This document shows, piece by piece, positions 24,500 to 36,387 of a stretch of 64,000 nucleotides of DNA (its first letter is position 1; each line of letters opens with the position of its first letter). Source of the DNA: Carya illinoinensis. Lineage: Eukaryota > Streptophyta > Magnoliopsida > Fagales > Juglandaceae. A program made the position numbers and the translations under genes. The DNA is taken from positions 28,424,433-28,488,432 of the forward strand of contig NC_056766.1 of assembly GCF_018687715.1 (NCBI RefSeq), written 5' to 3'. The notes beneath the pieces are model-generated. The model made no database searches, was not told where the DNA came from, and worked only from the letters and a program-made list of their open reading frames with translations.

Positions 24500-25189
24500 G
24501 GGTTAGGATTATAAGTTAGACTATAATTGAGACTATATTTATGGTATTTGTCATATATCAACGTTTGCTCTGTTTAATGGTATTTGCAACTTTCCTTAAT
24601 TAAGACTAAATTTATGGTTATGACATATATTGATGTTTACTCTGTTTTGCTAAGTTGGAATTAGGACGGATTATAAAAGGATAAGTGCTGGATTATGCAT
24701 TAGTTTTACTACTTTTTTTGAAAATTGTGAATCTTAGTATAATGTTTAACATATTTTATCATAAAGTTCGCAAATGCCACATTCTTTTTTAAAAAATTAG
24801 AATAAATACGAGATCCATATTAAAAGATTAAATTTTTAATAATAGACTATTTTTTTCAAAATGAATATTGTACGACACTTGCATAATTTTTAAAAGGAAT
24901 GCACAATACTTACATTACTGTATTATACATTACTTATTAAATATTAAAGGAAAGAAATTAAACGGCGTCACATTAAGATCTTGACGCACGAACTCTCTTC
25001 TTTAGTTCTATTTAACCTCCCTCCCTCCAGAACTGGAATGCGATATATGGCATTTACAAGTAGGGCATCCTAGAAATTCAACTAAGATTTTGTGGATATT
25101 TTCGTATCATTTAAATAAGTTTTTTTATTATTTTTATTGTTTATTTTACTATCAATAAATTTATAATAGCCTTTATCGCTGATGTTATA
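24500..25189. other. CACTA 3' interior, non-coding
   Basis: AT-rich sequence downstream of the second gene. Positions 24740-24930 resemble the family B MITE-like repeat (a 'ttaatttttaataat' core and 'gtacgacacttgcat'). Confidence 0.45.
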
Positions 25190-25800
25190 TATTATTACCG
25201 GCGTCACAATAAATATTTCGGCGCATTTATCAATTATTGGCGTTTCATTGATTAATTTTCAGCATTTGGTAAACGCCGCCAATGCTATATAATTATTACC
25301 TACGTAATAATATAAACGCCGAAAAACTACTTATTTACCAGCGTAAAATTAATCAATGGCCAGCATTTGTTCAAATGAAATAAACGCCAAAACACTCAAT
25401 ACTTTATCGGTGTAAACTCTATCAATTGTCGGCGTTTTGTGAAATGCCACTAATGCTATATATTATTACCGGCGGTATATTAAAGACGTCAGTAAACACC
25501 GGTAATATAACGGCGTATAATTAATAAAGTATTGACGTTTGTGTAAACGCCACTAAAAATATATATTATTACCGGCGTAACAATCTAAATGCCGGGAAAT
25601 TACTAATTTCCCGGCGCATAATTGCTATCTTAGTGGCGTTGTTATAAATGCCGCTAAACCCATACATTATTATCGGCGTAAAAATTTAAACGCCGGAAAT
25701 ATCAATAATTTACCGGCGGAAACATTAAGCGCCGGTAAAGTTTTATATCTACCGGCGCATAAACAAACGCCGCGGATATAAACGCCGCCAATTTTACATT
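25190..25800. repeat. CACTA right subterminal repeat array
   Basis: The array has motifs of the same kind as the left end ('accggcgt', 'aaacgccg', 'tggcgttt'), with tandem units around 'tatatattattaccggcg'. It lies directly inside the right terminal inverted repeat. Confidence 0.88.
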
Positions 25801-25814
25801 TTTTTGTAGTGTCA

Positions 25815-26250
25815 ATCACTTTTTAAAATATTCAAATAAAATATGTACATGTGAAAGATGATAATCAATCATCTTTAATATTTTTAAAATTCAAGCCTTT
25901 AATCATGTAATGTACATGTGAAAGATGACAATCAATCATCTTTCAAAATTTTCAAATTTAATTTTCAAAATGTTCATGCACATATGAAAATGTATTTTAA
26001 TGCTTTATGATAAAATATTAATTTTGAGTCTTAATCCTAATTTCAAAATTTTTATATATTTACAATATTACTCTATGACTTTAATGTGAACTTATTTCCT
26101 TCTTGCTCATGCTTGGTTTCTTGATGTGCTTGACTTCATTGTATATATAATTTGAGTTTGAGATTCCTTTATTCTTTGAATTTATTTGTTATCATCAAAA
26201 TCCATGTGTAGATATATAATTACACAAAACTTAAAACCTTGGGTTCGACA
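25815..26250 (-). repeat. SIRE-like LTR, upstream part (split by CACTA)
   Basis: On the minus strand the LTR starts TGTCGAACCC at 26250, directly after a polypurine tract, and runs to the CACTA target site. It contains a direct repeat of about 68 bp ('gtacatgtgaaagatga', twice near 25840 and 25912). Confidence 0.8.
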
Positions 26251-26266
26251 ATCTCTCCCTTTTTGA
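26251..26266 (-). other. polypurine tract of the SIRE-like element
   Basis: The minus strand reads AAAAAGGGAGAGAT immediately before the LTR start; 'catcatcaaaaaggg' before an LTR is characteristic of SIRE-type elements. It primes plus-strand synthesis and sets the LTR edge. Confidence 0.8.
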
Positions 26267-26698
26267 TGATGACAAATACTTGATAGAATCTGAAACCTAT
26301 ATTAATACTTAAGCTCCCCCTGAAAATGTGCATTAGTTTTTCAAGCAAAAGTATAAATATAATTCTAAGCATATATAACAAGTTTAGCAATTCAAAAATG
26401 TTAATATTCTACTCTAACACTTCTCTCCCTTTTGGCATCATTAAAAAGGATTCGCAGCAAGTAAATGGACTGAAGAAAATGGCGTGTTAGTAGAAACTAT
26501 AAATAGTTGAAAAAATAGATCTGTCTGTGTCTAGACAAGCATGACTGGAGATTTGAAAAAATTGATTGATGTTGTTGACAAACGAAATTAAGAGCTCCGA
26601 GTTTCCAAAAAAAATATCCTTTTTACCAATCGGTAAAAAAAAAAATCACATTGCTCTTTGACTTGGATGATAGCTTGTCTTGTTCTTTATGCTATCTC

Positions 26699-26705
26699 TA
26701 TAAAA
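26699..26705 (+). promoter_or_regulatory. TATA box of the antisense ORF (candidate)
   Basis: TATAAAA lies 104 bp upstream of the plus-strand ATG at 26809, in antisense orientation to the retrotransposon. No other promoter element was identified. Confidence 0.4.
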
Positions 26706-26808
26706 TTAGTCTTAAAGTTCATCCAATCCGCATCAAATTTTCTTCTCATCTCTATAACTTACCTGCATTCTTTAATATTTTCGTTTTAAGCTTTCAATTC
26801 TTTTCTCA

Positions 26809-27246
26809 ATGGCTCATTCTTCTAACATTCCTCTGGATTCATCCATGAGGTATTCTACACCTCAATCTTCTGTCCTTTCTGCAGCTACCATTGGTGCCAT
26901 GTTGCAGCAAGAAAATAACAATTTGGTTAATAAGTCAGACTCCGATGCTAACTACGACTTGGTAAGTCTCAGGACTCGCTACTCCTCCTCTATAGTTGCT
27001 TTTTCCTAGCGGCTATAAATCAGAAACCATGAGGTTGAAAAGCTTAAAGAACAAATTATTGTACTTCAGCGAATTGTTCAAGAGTCTCACACAAGGGAAG
27101 AAATATTTCGGTAGAAGAATAAACAGTTGAAATCTCTATTAGATTCTTCATTCCTCTTGCCAGTTCCCATGGATAGGGATGATATGATATTGTATGAAGA
27201 GAATGAGTATCTCAAACATGAGGCTAAGAACCTCAAGTTTATGTAA
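26809..27246 (+). pseudogene. antisense accessory ORF of the SIRE-like element, coiled-coil-like
   Basis: A plus-strand frame of 145 codons lies between the end of pol and the 3' LTR, opposite in direction to gag-pol. It starts in good context (caATGGCT, MAHSSNIPLDSS) and ends at the TAA at 27244. Three in-frame stops (27007, 27016, 27112) break it, but the same frame stays protein-like on both sides: a Ser-rich N-terminus, then heptad-like segments (HEVEKLKEQIIVLQRIV; YEENEYLKHEAKNLKF). Extra ORFs between pol and LTR, sense or antisense, are known from several plant LTR elements; I infer that this is one. Its function is unknown. Confidence 0.5.
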
Positions 27247-27348
27247 AAGTATTTATAAAAATTCTCTCTATTTTTTTTTACTCTGGTCTATTTTTAATAT
27301 ATATTCATAACGAGTATCATACCTATTTCTCTTCTAATCATATATAAT

Positions 27349-30300
27349 CTATCTTCTGGCAAAGGTTTTTGTAAAAATATCTGCTAATTGATCGTGTGTG
27401 TTTATTAACTCTAGTACTATATCGCCCTTCTGCACATGATCTTGAAGAAAATGATATCTTATTTCAATATGCTTAGTTCTAGAATGTTGTATTGATTTCT
27501 TTGAAAGATTTATAGCACTTGTATTATCACATTTGATTGGAATGTGATTATACATGAGTTTAAAATCTTCAAGTTGTTGCTTCATGTAAAGAATTTGAGC
27601 ACAACAACTACCCGAAACTACATATTCTGTGTCAGCAGTAGATAGTACAACAAAATTTTATTTTTTACTAAACCAATAAACTAGTGTATGACCTAAAAAA
27701 ATGGCATGCTTCACTAGTGTTTTTTCGATCTATTTTACAACCAGCATAATCAGCATTTGTGTAGCTAATTAGATTGAAAGATGTGTGTTTAGGGTACCAC
27801 AACCCTAGATTAATTGTACCACTAAGATATCTAAGAATGTTTTTAACAGCAATTAAATAAGATTCTTTTGGAGATGATTGAAAGCGTGCATATAAACACA
27901 CACTAAACATAATATCTGGTCTACTGGCTGTCAAATATAATAAGCTACCAATCATACCTCGATATACTTTCGAGTCAACTGGCTTACCGATTTCATCTTT
28001 ATCAAGTTTATTTGACGGGTTCATTGGTGTTCTAATTTCCTTAGCACATTCCATTCCAAAACTTATTTAGTAATTTCTTAATATATTTTGATTGATTGAT
28101 GAATGTCTCACTTTTTGTTTGTTTAATTTGCAATCCAAGAAAGAATATAAGTTCTCCCATCATGCTCATTTCAAATTCTTCTTACATAGTTTTAGCAAAA
28201 ACTTGACACATATTTTCATTAGTAGCATTGAATATTATATCATCAACATAAATCTGAATCCAAAAATATCATCATTTTCATATTTAATTAAAAGAGTTGT
28301 GCCGATTTTTTCTCTTGAAAAACCTTTTTCAATCAAGAAACCACTGAGTCTCTCGTACCAAGATCTAGGAGCTTGTTTGAGTCCATACAGTGCTTTTGTG
28401 AGTTTGAAAACATGATTTGGAGAAATATGATTTTCAAAACCTGGAGGTTGCTCAACATATACCTCTTTATTTATAAAACCATTTAAGAAAGCACTTTTAA
28501 CATCCATTTGAAAAAGTTTGAAATTTTTATAACAAGCATATATAAGTAGCATTCGAATAACTTCTAATCTTGCGACTGGTGCATATGTCTCATCATAATC
28601 GATTCATTCTTCTTGATTGAAACCGTGGGCTACAAGTCAAGCCTTATTTCTAATAATGACTCCAGACTCATCTTTCTTGTTTCTAAAAATCCATTTTATC
28701 CAATAATAGTATGATTTTTGGGTCTAGGAACAAGTGTCCAAACATCATTTCTTTCAAATTGATGCAACTCTTCTTGCATAGCTAGAATCCAATATTCATC
28801 AATAAGTGCTTCATCAATATTTTAGGTTCAATCTGAGATAGAAAAGTAGCATGATTGCAAATATTTCTAAGAGATGATCGAGTGCTTACTCCTTGTGAAG
28901 GTTTTTCGAGAATTTGTTCCACTGGATGATCTTTCACAAATTTTCACTGTTTGGTTGCATCTTGTATTAAATTTTGATGATCTTTCCTGATGTTTTCATG
29001 TTGGACTTCCTTTATTGTGTTCTCTTTATTGAGATTGAGATGTTCCGTGTTATTTATACCTCATGTTTCTTCCTTAACGGATTTCTTGGAGAGTAGATAA
29101 TTAGATTCATCAAATACTACATACATAGATTCTTGTACGGTCAAAATCTTTTTATTGAATACTCTATAAGTTTTACTATAAGTAGAATACCCGAAAAAGA
29201 TACATTCATAAGATTTTACATCAAACTTACCTAAATTATTTCTGTCATTCAAAATAAAACATTTGCATCCAAATACATGAAAGTAATCAATATTGGATTT
29301 TTTCTCATTTCAAAGCTCATAGGGGGTTTTATCTAACTTAGACCTTAACATAACTCTATTTATAATATAAGATGCTGTACTTACCGCTTCGACCAAAAAA
29401 TAACTAGGCAAGTTATTCTCATTGAGTATTGTTCTTGCTATCTCTTGAAGAGATCTATTTTTCTCTCTAGTATCCCATTTTGAGGAGTTCGAGGAGCAGA
29501 AAAATTATGCACAAAACCATTTTCATCACAAAATGTTTTAATATTTTTATTAACAAACTCTTTTCCTCTATCACTTCGGATACTTGAAATAGTATAGTCT
29601 TTTTCATTTTGAATTCTCTTGTACAACTTGGTAAATGCATTATGTGTCTCATCTTTATGAGCAAAAAAGATGATCCAAGTATATTTTGAGAAATCACCAA
29701 CAATAACAAATACATAATATTTTTCTCCTAAACTTGAAATTCTATTTGGTCCAAAAAGATCTATGTGTATCAATTGCAGTGGTCTAGTAGTCGAAAAATG
29801 TTTCTTGGTTTTAAAAGAAGTTTTTGTTTGTTTACTAAATTGGCATGTATCACAAATTTTTTCTTTAAGAAAATTTGCCTTTGGTAAACCTCTTACAAGA
29901 TTATTTTTTGAAAGTTTGGAAATAAGTTTCATGTTGGCATGACCTAGTCTTCTATGTTATAGCCAACTAATTTCATTTTGAGCTGAAAAACAAATAGCAT
30001 CTTGTGAGGTAATTTCTTCAAAATCGATTGTATAAACATTATTGCTTCTAAAAACAATAAAACAAATATTACAATTATGATCATTCAAAATAATGCACTT
30101 ATCCATTTTGAAAGTAACTGTAAGCCTTTTATCACATAATTGATTTATGCTCAAAAGATTATATTTTAAACCTTCAACAAGTAGAATATCTTCAATTATA
30201 AGAGAATATTCATTACCAATTTTACCTATTCCCACGATCTTCCATTTCGAGTTGTCTCCAAATGTCATTTATCCTTCTTCTTTAGATTTAAAATCAAAGA

Positions 30301-31221
30301 ACTTAGTCTTGTCTCCTTTCATGTGTCTTGAACATCCACTATCTAAAAATCATTTATTTTTGCTTATGGAGGACTTCATGCATACCTATAAAAACAATTA
30401 AAATGATTTTTCTTGGTACCCAAGTTCTTTGGGTCTTTTATTTATTAGTATTAGAAGAAACAAGATTTTTAAGTACCCATATGACTTTAATAGCCATTGT
30501 ATGCTTTCTTCTAATAGGATAAGTATGATAATTATGATAATTTATATTACAAAAATTACAAACAGCATGTGACATATATGAAGAACTTGAGTGATTATAA
30601 TACTATCTTTCTTTGACAAAATTATTTTTATGAAAAAAATTTTGAATACTGGATTTTGATGTAAAAGGATTATCAAAGAAGTGTTTATAAGATTTGTATT
30701 TTTGTTTTGGCATATATCTCAAGTCTGCCTTGTCAAAAACACATCTTTGACTACCAAGAAGTTTTTCAAAATTTCTTTTTCCATTCATAAATTTTTCAAC
30801 AATATTTTCTAAATCAATTTTCTTCTTCTTCAACTCAAGATTTTCATCTTTCAAAACGATATTTTTTTTTTCTTAACATATCAATTTCATTTGTTAAAAA
30901 AAAAAAAATTTCTTTTTCAAAGCAATATACTTGATATCTAATTTTTCAAGTTCCTCATATACCTCTTCTAAAATATTTTACAATTCTTGATATGAAGGAT
31001 TTTCAATATTATCAAGATTTGTTACCTCAAAGTCATCTTTGGCCATAAGACAAATATTTGTTGATTCTCCATTGCTTGCTTCACTATCTGAACTACTTGA
31101 ATCATCATCCTATATACATTTAATTGCTTTCTTGCCCTTATTTCGAGCTTTCTTTAGCAGAGGACAATTTGACTTAATATGACCAGGCTTATTGCATTTA
31201 TAACAAATTAAAGTGTCATTT
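27349..31221 (-). pseudogene. SIRE-like copia gag-pol polyprotein, degenerate
   Basis: Reading leftwards from 31221: a gag zinc knuckle (CYKCNKPGHIKSNC, about 31205-31165); a gag tail (LKKKKIDLENIVEKFMNG; LLGSQRCVFDKA); protease with FLDSGCSRHM (about 30350); integrase with CDTCQFSKQ, HIDLFGP and SDRGKEF (about 29850-29540); reverse transcriptase with MDVKSAFLNGFINKEVYVEQ and LYGLKQAPRSWYERL (about 28500-28330); and RNase H (TASRPDIMFSVCL; CDNTSAINLSKKSIQHSRTK, to about 27349). Stops and frameshifts occur throughout. Upstream gag and a correctly oriented 5' LTR are missing. Domain order and the polypurine context favour the SIRE/Maximus group. Confidence 0.88.
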
Positions 31222-31411
31222 TTACCTGAATCTAAGATCAAAGAACTTAATCTTATCTCCCGTCATGTGTCTTGAATATCCACTATCTAAAAACCATTTG
31301 TTTTTGTTTATGGAGGACTTCATGCATACCTATAAAAATAATTAAAATGATTTTTCTTGGTACCCAAGTTCTTTGGGTCATTTATTTATTATTATTAGAA
31401 GAAACAAGATT
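31222..31411 (-). repeat. misplaced second copy of the protease segment
   Basis: This stretch matches 30284-30473 in sequence and orientation and encodes KWFLDSGYSRHMTGD and FFDLRF. It lies upstream of the gag zinc knuckle, where protease does not belong. Its right end runs directly into inverted LTR sequence at 31412. Confidence 0.85.
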
Positions 31412-31946
31412 TTTAACCCTTCATTCTCTCTTCTCTAAGCATTGAGCCAACTCTTTTTCATTTTGAGAGATATAGTTTAGGCTGTATTATTCTTATTTCA
31501 CTCATTAAGGAGTGTTTTCTGATAACCTACACACTATCAACTCTTGTATCAGTAAAATAGTGTGTATAACCCTTGTGCGTGTAGAAAATGTTCTACATAG
31601 GAAATAGTTGAATCACCACGTGTAAGGTGATTACAAGTGTAGAGAGTATTCTACACGGATCTTTTGTAACGATGTTGTTCAAAGGTGTAATAGGTTTCTA
31701 TCTCCACCTGAATGAGGTTGAATAGTGAATATGGGGATCCTCAAGAGGTAGCTTGAGGCGAGAACGTAGGCAGTGGGGCCGAACCTCGTTAACATACTGA
31801 ATTTGCTTCTCTCTTAACCTTACTCTTTATATTTATTGATATTTCGTATTTTGTTTATATTTTATATTATATATTTGATTTATAATTGTTATTTTTTTTA
31901 TACAATTCAATTCATCTCTCTTCTTGTGTTAGTCATCTGAGCAACA
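31412..31946 (+). repeat. partial SIRE-like LTR in inverted orientation
   Basis: The plus strand carries the 3' part of the LTR, from 'ccttcattctctc' to the end 'gagcaaca', and is the reverse complement counterpart of 11630-12160. No primer-binding site follows at 31947, so this end looks like an outer element boundary and not a 5' LTR/internal junction. Confidence 0.82.
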
Positions 31947-32363
31947 AAGACCATCACTTAGGGCAAGGAGTTGGACTTGCATGTATTTATCCAAGGTTGG
32001 GAGGATGCTATTGATTAGAGAATCCCGTCGATTAAGGTCATCCTCTTTGTTATTTAGTCACTTTGGCCTTTTTTTTCATTCTTCTTGAAAATATGACTAA
32101 CCTTATAGAACAAACATCGAGAACCTATTTATGAAGGATAAGGTGTTTAGCAATAAAGGTGCCAAAATGGCTTTAGAGGATGTCAATTTATCTAAAACTG
32201 AGGGCAACCTCCGATTGATGATATTGATGAGTTAGAGTCAATATGCAATGCTAACACATTTTTGACATGTTTACTCTAATGATTATCAATCTATTTCATT
32301 TTTGGAGATAGAGAAAGGTCCTTAAATTTAGGAGTTTAGCTTGTAATGAAATCAAGCATATTA
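31947..32363. other. no gene seen
   Basis: Moderately AT-rich DNA between the inverted LTR fragment and a solo LTR. No domain or repeat was recognised. Confidence 0.4.
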
Positions 32364-32368
32364 TGGGT

Positions 32369-32958
32369 TGTTAGGGGGATTTTTTCCTAGGCCCAAAGGG
32401 CCCATGGAGCCAAAGCCCAATACCCAAAGCCCACATCTGCCAGGCCTACCAACAACCGTGCCAGGGGCTCTCGACTCATTTGAGCTGGGTACAAGGTTTC
32501 GGGTTAGAAGATGGGTAGTTACTCTAGGAGAGCAGGAACCTATCCTGACGAAAGAGGAAGGGGAACACGCCATCTCGACGAGACTGAACCCTAAAGCAAA
32601 CATAGAAGATCACGCCGTATTAAACACACTCACTTGAGGATTATGCCACATTAATGGCATTACTTAGAGGGCCACACCGCATTAAATGAAGTTTGGCGGA
32701 AGGGACTCCAGAAGGATATCCCTCCACCCAACCGTAGCGCATGGCTGTTTGCCCTTCGAGGCAAGGTATAAAAAGGATCTCATGCATTAACTGCGGGGAC
32801 CAACTACGCACCCATAAAAAACTTTCTAGTTTATATTATTGCTTTCTCGCATCATCCAAAAGAATATTACTCTCTTCTTTGTGTTACCAGGCTAGCCAGG
32901 TCAAAGACCTGGACTACTAAAAGCCCGACCCATAAACGTACGAAACACGATAACAACA
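32369..32958 (+). mobile_element. solo LTR, 590 bp
   Basis: The element begins TGTTAGGGGG and ends GATAACAACA, with TG...CA ends and a short inverted TGTTA/TAACA. It is flanked by identical 5 bp duplications TGGGT (32364-32368 and 32959-32963). An internal TATA box (GTATAAAAAGG, about 32766) sits where an LTR promoter would be and supports the plus orientation. No internal region is present, and the superfamily cannot be told from the LTR alone. Confidence 0.88.
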
Positions 32959-32963
32959 TGGGT

Positions 32964-35159
32964 GACGACATGTCTATGTTTATTTAGTGGGACAAATGGC
33001 ATCTCTCAAAAGTTGTATACCATTGATTCAAAAACAAGAAGCTACAAAAATTGGAGTTAGGCACTATTGCTTAGTAAAGGAAATTGTGGAGGGTTTTAAC
33101 ATTGAGAAATGATACTTGTAGTCGTGAGTGTGTAAGCGCTGCACAATCACTTTAAAAAAAGTAAATAAATACGGAACCTGCATGAAAATAAAATTAATTT
33201 TTTAATAGTGGGTTACTCTTTTTCAAGGCGACCGCAAGATACTTGTACATTTTATAACTGTATGTGACATTATTCCTTCATAGAAATGATACTTTTAAGT
33301 TTAAAAAAATTTGCCGCAAATGATGATATGTAACATGTGTGCAAAAAACTATCGGAGTCAAGCCAAGTAATTTCAAGTTTAACTATTGTAGGAGGATGGT
33401 ATAAAGCACTTTCGACAGCCAATAGAAGATTCTGTATCAAGTAGGCTCTTCAATCGATCCAAAATAGTGGGCACTAGGTTTATTGACACAAGTAGGTTTT
33501 GGTTTGGTGGCATGACACCCCAACATATTTCTATCCATTTGCTTACTTTATGGGGGTTGGGAGACTAGCCACATGAGATAAGGGTGAGAATGTTTGAGAA
33601 TTATCTAAAATATTTAATGCATCTTCTGCAAGGCAAATGTTTAATATGTGAACCGTCTTTTATTTTCATACCGTTATGCCTAGAGAAGTACTTAGAGTCC
33701 AATGGTTGATCGGTAATGTTAACGGTAGACCCTTAACAAGCATAACTTGCTTTAGCGGTTTCTAGTCATGCATTAGACCATTAAAGTAATAGAGAGATGT
33801 GTGTTATCCCCAATTGAGTTCTCTTTTAATACTTGAGTTCTCTTTTAATGCTTATTGCTACTACTTTTTGGACAAATTTTGCTAGATTTGATTGGTTTTT
33901 TAGTTTTCAATGATAGGTTTTAGGCTGTTGTGGCGTTTGTAATTGTATGTAAAATGGCTATTTGGTTTTAGGCTCTAGGGTACATAGAGGTCGTGGTTAG
34001 TTGGCAGCGCCTAATGAATATTCAGGAGATCATAAGTTTTCTGTCTGTGCTGGATCGAACCTCTCTTGCTATCTTCTCTCAATTTTCTTACACTTTCCTC
34101 TCAAACAAACACTCCATTCAAGCATCCGAAGTGATGCTATACAATCTTAGCTTTCTAGAGAAGGTATTAGAAGACTTAAATTGGCAACCTTTGATGTTTA
34201 GATTACTAAATTCTTCAAGAAAATGAGGTTTGAGTTAAGTTTGATGATGAAATTGAGACGGAAAATTAATTGGGTCTTTCTGTTCACCCTCATGCTTAGG
34301 GGTATTGATCTAATTTGATAAATAATGCATTTTTGTGAAGATTAAATCATTTTTTAAAGTTAATCATATTTTTTTGTTATTAGATTTAGGGGCTTCAAAG
34401 GATTAACAAAGTGGAGAGACAATTTCTTAAAAAAAAAAAAAAAAAAGTGTAGAGACAATTTGTATAGCTTTTCGGCTAAGAGTATTGCTCAACTTTACAC
34501 ACCAGTTAGTAACCAAACTGAACTCCAGACTAGTCAGTCTCAGTCTCATAAATTATAGATCGAAAAAATTCAGTCCGGTTCCGAAGTCTATAATTTTAGA
34601 CCGGATCAAACTCTTATATATATTTTAAAAATAGTTTTAATAATTTAATATATTATTTTTATATAGTAATTATATAAGTTAATGATTTAATTTTCATTTA
34701 ATTTATTATTATTGATCATATAAAATATTTTTTAATGAATTAGTTATGTAATCCATATTAATAATTCACTTAATTTTAATTTAATAATTTAAATAATTTT
34801 TTTATTAATTTATTTGAAAAAAATAAAAAATAATTAGGTCAGATAGAACAGACTGGTCCCTATGATGTTCGGTTCAATCTATCACCCCTCAGACCAGACC
34901 GGACCGATTTACTCCCTTACCAATTTGCACACAAAATATAATAAAAAATTCAATTTTTTCAAATCTCAAAATAAAAATAATATTAAAAAATAATATATAA
35001 ACAATATTTTATCTAACTTTTATCTCAATTTATCTAATCTCAACTTACTATCAAACATCCCCTTAAAGAAAATGGTTAAAAGTAAGAACAAAATGCAAAT
35101 TATATAACGTAAGGGATTTAACCATAAATAATAAAAGTTCTAAGGAAAACAACCATATA
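32964..35159. other. gene-free interval with small repeats
   Basis: No gene is supported. A family B MITE-like copy lies at about 33100-33285. The 77-codon ORF at 33993-34226 has no recognisable domain. Positions 34510-34910 contain 'gtccggttcc' and 'accggaccga' patches, suggesting a decayed relative of the GGTCCGG-rich hAT element at 35350, but I found no ends. A family A piece lies at about 34925-35060. Confidence 0.45.
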
Positions 35160-36387
35160 TATTATTTTTAAATAAAACTGATTTTCATTAATGACAGAAG
35201 ACATTACATCAAATCACCGAACACAATAGATTGAATATATTGAGAAAGTTTTTCCACAACATATTTATTTTCTTCAATATCAAAACCTAACATAGCCAAT
35301 CTATGGGCTGTCATATTAGCAATTCTATTAGTACGCACTACGTACAGACTAGGGGTGAGTTCGGTCCGGTCCGGGGAGGTTTTGTGGACCGGACTGGACC
35401 TATTCGGTCCAGGGTTTTCCAACCCTGGACCGGACCGAACTCCATCAGGACCGGTCCGGTCCGGTCCTATCCGATCCGGTCCGGTCGGTCCAAGGTTGAA
35501 TTTTTTTTTTTTTTTTTTTTTTTTTTTATCTAATGACATTTTTTTAATATTTATATAATTATATTGTAATATATTTAATATATACATATAGTATTATATA
35601 TATATATATTAGTAATATGCTAATACTATTAGTCTATTAGTAATAATACTATAACTAATAAATATATGTAATAATAACTATACTATAACTAATAACTATA
35701 TGTAATAATAGTAATAGTGATAACTATATATTTATATAATATGCTAATATTTAATGACATTTTTTTAATATTTATGTAATTATATTGTAATATATTTAAT
35801 ATATATACATATAGTATACTATTATATATATTAGTAATATGCTAATACTATTATATAAATAATATATATAAATAATTTTTATTTATTTTTATTTCTATTC
35901 GGTTCGGGGTGAAAAACTCCCGGACCGGGACCGGACCGAATCTTTTCGGTCCATTAAAAATGGGACCGGACCGGACCGGATTCGGTCCGGTCCAAACAGT
36001 GCCGGTCCGGTCGGTTTTGCCGGTCCGGACGGGCCGATGCTCACCCCTAGTACAGACCATGAATTAAGAGCTGCTAAGACACTTAAAGCATTTGCAATCA
36101 GTAAACTTCCTAGACTGAGATCTGTAGTAGCTTTGTTAGCCATTGAGGCCACCTGCAATGCATCTCCTTTGAGAATCACATTTGTCCAATCCATTTCTTT
36201 GCAAAAAATAGCAGCCAAAAGGAAATCATATGCCTCAACAGAAAAAGCATATTCAATCGCTGATCTGGGAGCCTATAGAGTCCCAATGACCTGCCTTTGA
36301 AATCTCTAGCAATCACTATCCTTCCCACAACCATATGTTAAATGGGAGAATCGGTAGTTAATGAAAATAGTAAAAACCAAAGTTTGA
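35160..36387 (-). pseudogene. old LINE remnant: RNase H domain and 3' end, split by a hAT element
   Basis: The minus strand encodes an RNase H-like (RVT_3) domain in pieces. IVIARDFKGQVIGTL lies near 36330-36280, RSAIEYAFSVEAYDF near 36265-36220, then FCKEMDWTNVILKGDALQ near 36200-36145. After the hAT insertion, NRIANMTAHRLAMLGF lies near 35325-35280. The order matches the RNase H tail of plant L1-type LINEs. One in-frame stop lies near 36275. The hAT element (35350-36049) interrupts the frame precisely, and the younger LINE inserted at the upstream edge (36399). Confidence 0.8.
35350..36049. mobile_element. non-autonomous hAT-type element, 700 bp
   Basis: The termini are TAGGGGTGAG and CTCACCCCTA, and 8 bp target duplications GTACAGAC flank them (35342-35349 and 36050-36057). 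Eight-base duplications and this terminus are typical of hAT elements. Both subterminal regions are dense in GGTCCGG/CCGGACC motifs. The core (35500-35880) is extremely AT-rich, with an imperfect direct repeat about 221 bp apart ('taatgacattttttta'). There is no transposase. Confidence 0.93.

Larger units (their letters stand above)
12504..25811 (+). mobile_element. CACTA (En/Spm-type) DNA transposon, 13.3 kb
   Basis: The left end begins CACTACAAAAAAAAG and the right end finishes TTTTTTTGTAGTG, the CACTA terminal inverted repeats. Each is flanked by the 3 bp target duplication TCA (12501-12503 and 25812-25814). Both subterminal regions are packed with short 'aacgccgc'/'ggcgtt' motifs. Inside are a four-exon transposase, a seven-exon second protein, and a minus-strand spliced fragment of unknown identity. 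The element lies inside a SIRE-like LTR whose two halves match up across it. Clean ends, target duplication and an unbroken transposase frame suggest a fairly recent insertion. Confidence 0.97.

Noticed and set aside
34510..34910. A second GGTCCGG-type hAT element
   Set aside because: Motifs are present, but I found no paired ends or 8 bp duplication.
35303..35558. Two overlapping ORFs with repeated RSGP/GPVRS words
   Set aside because: They arise from the GGTCCGG motif clusters at the hAT element end.
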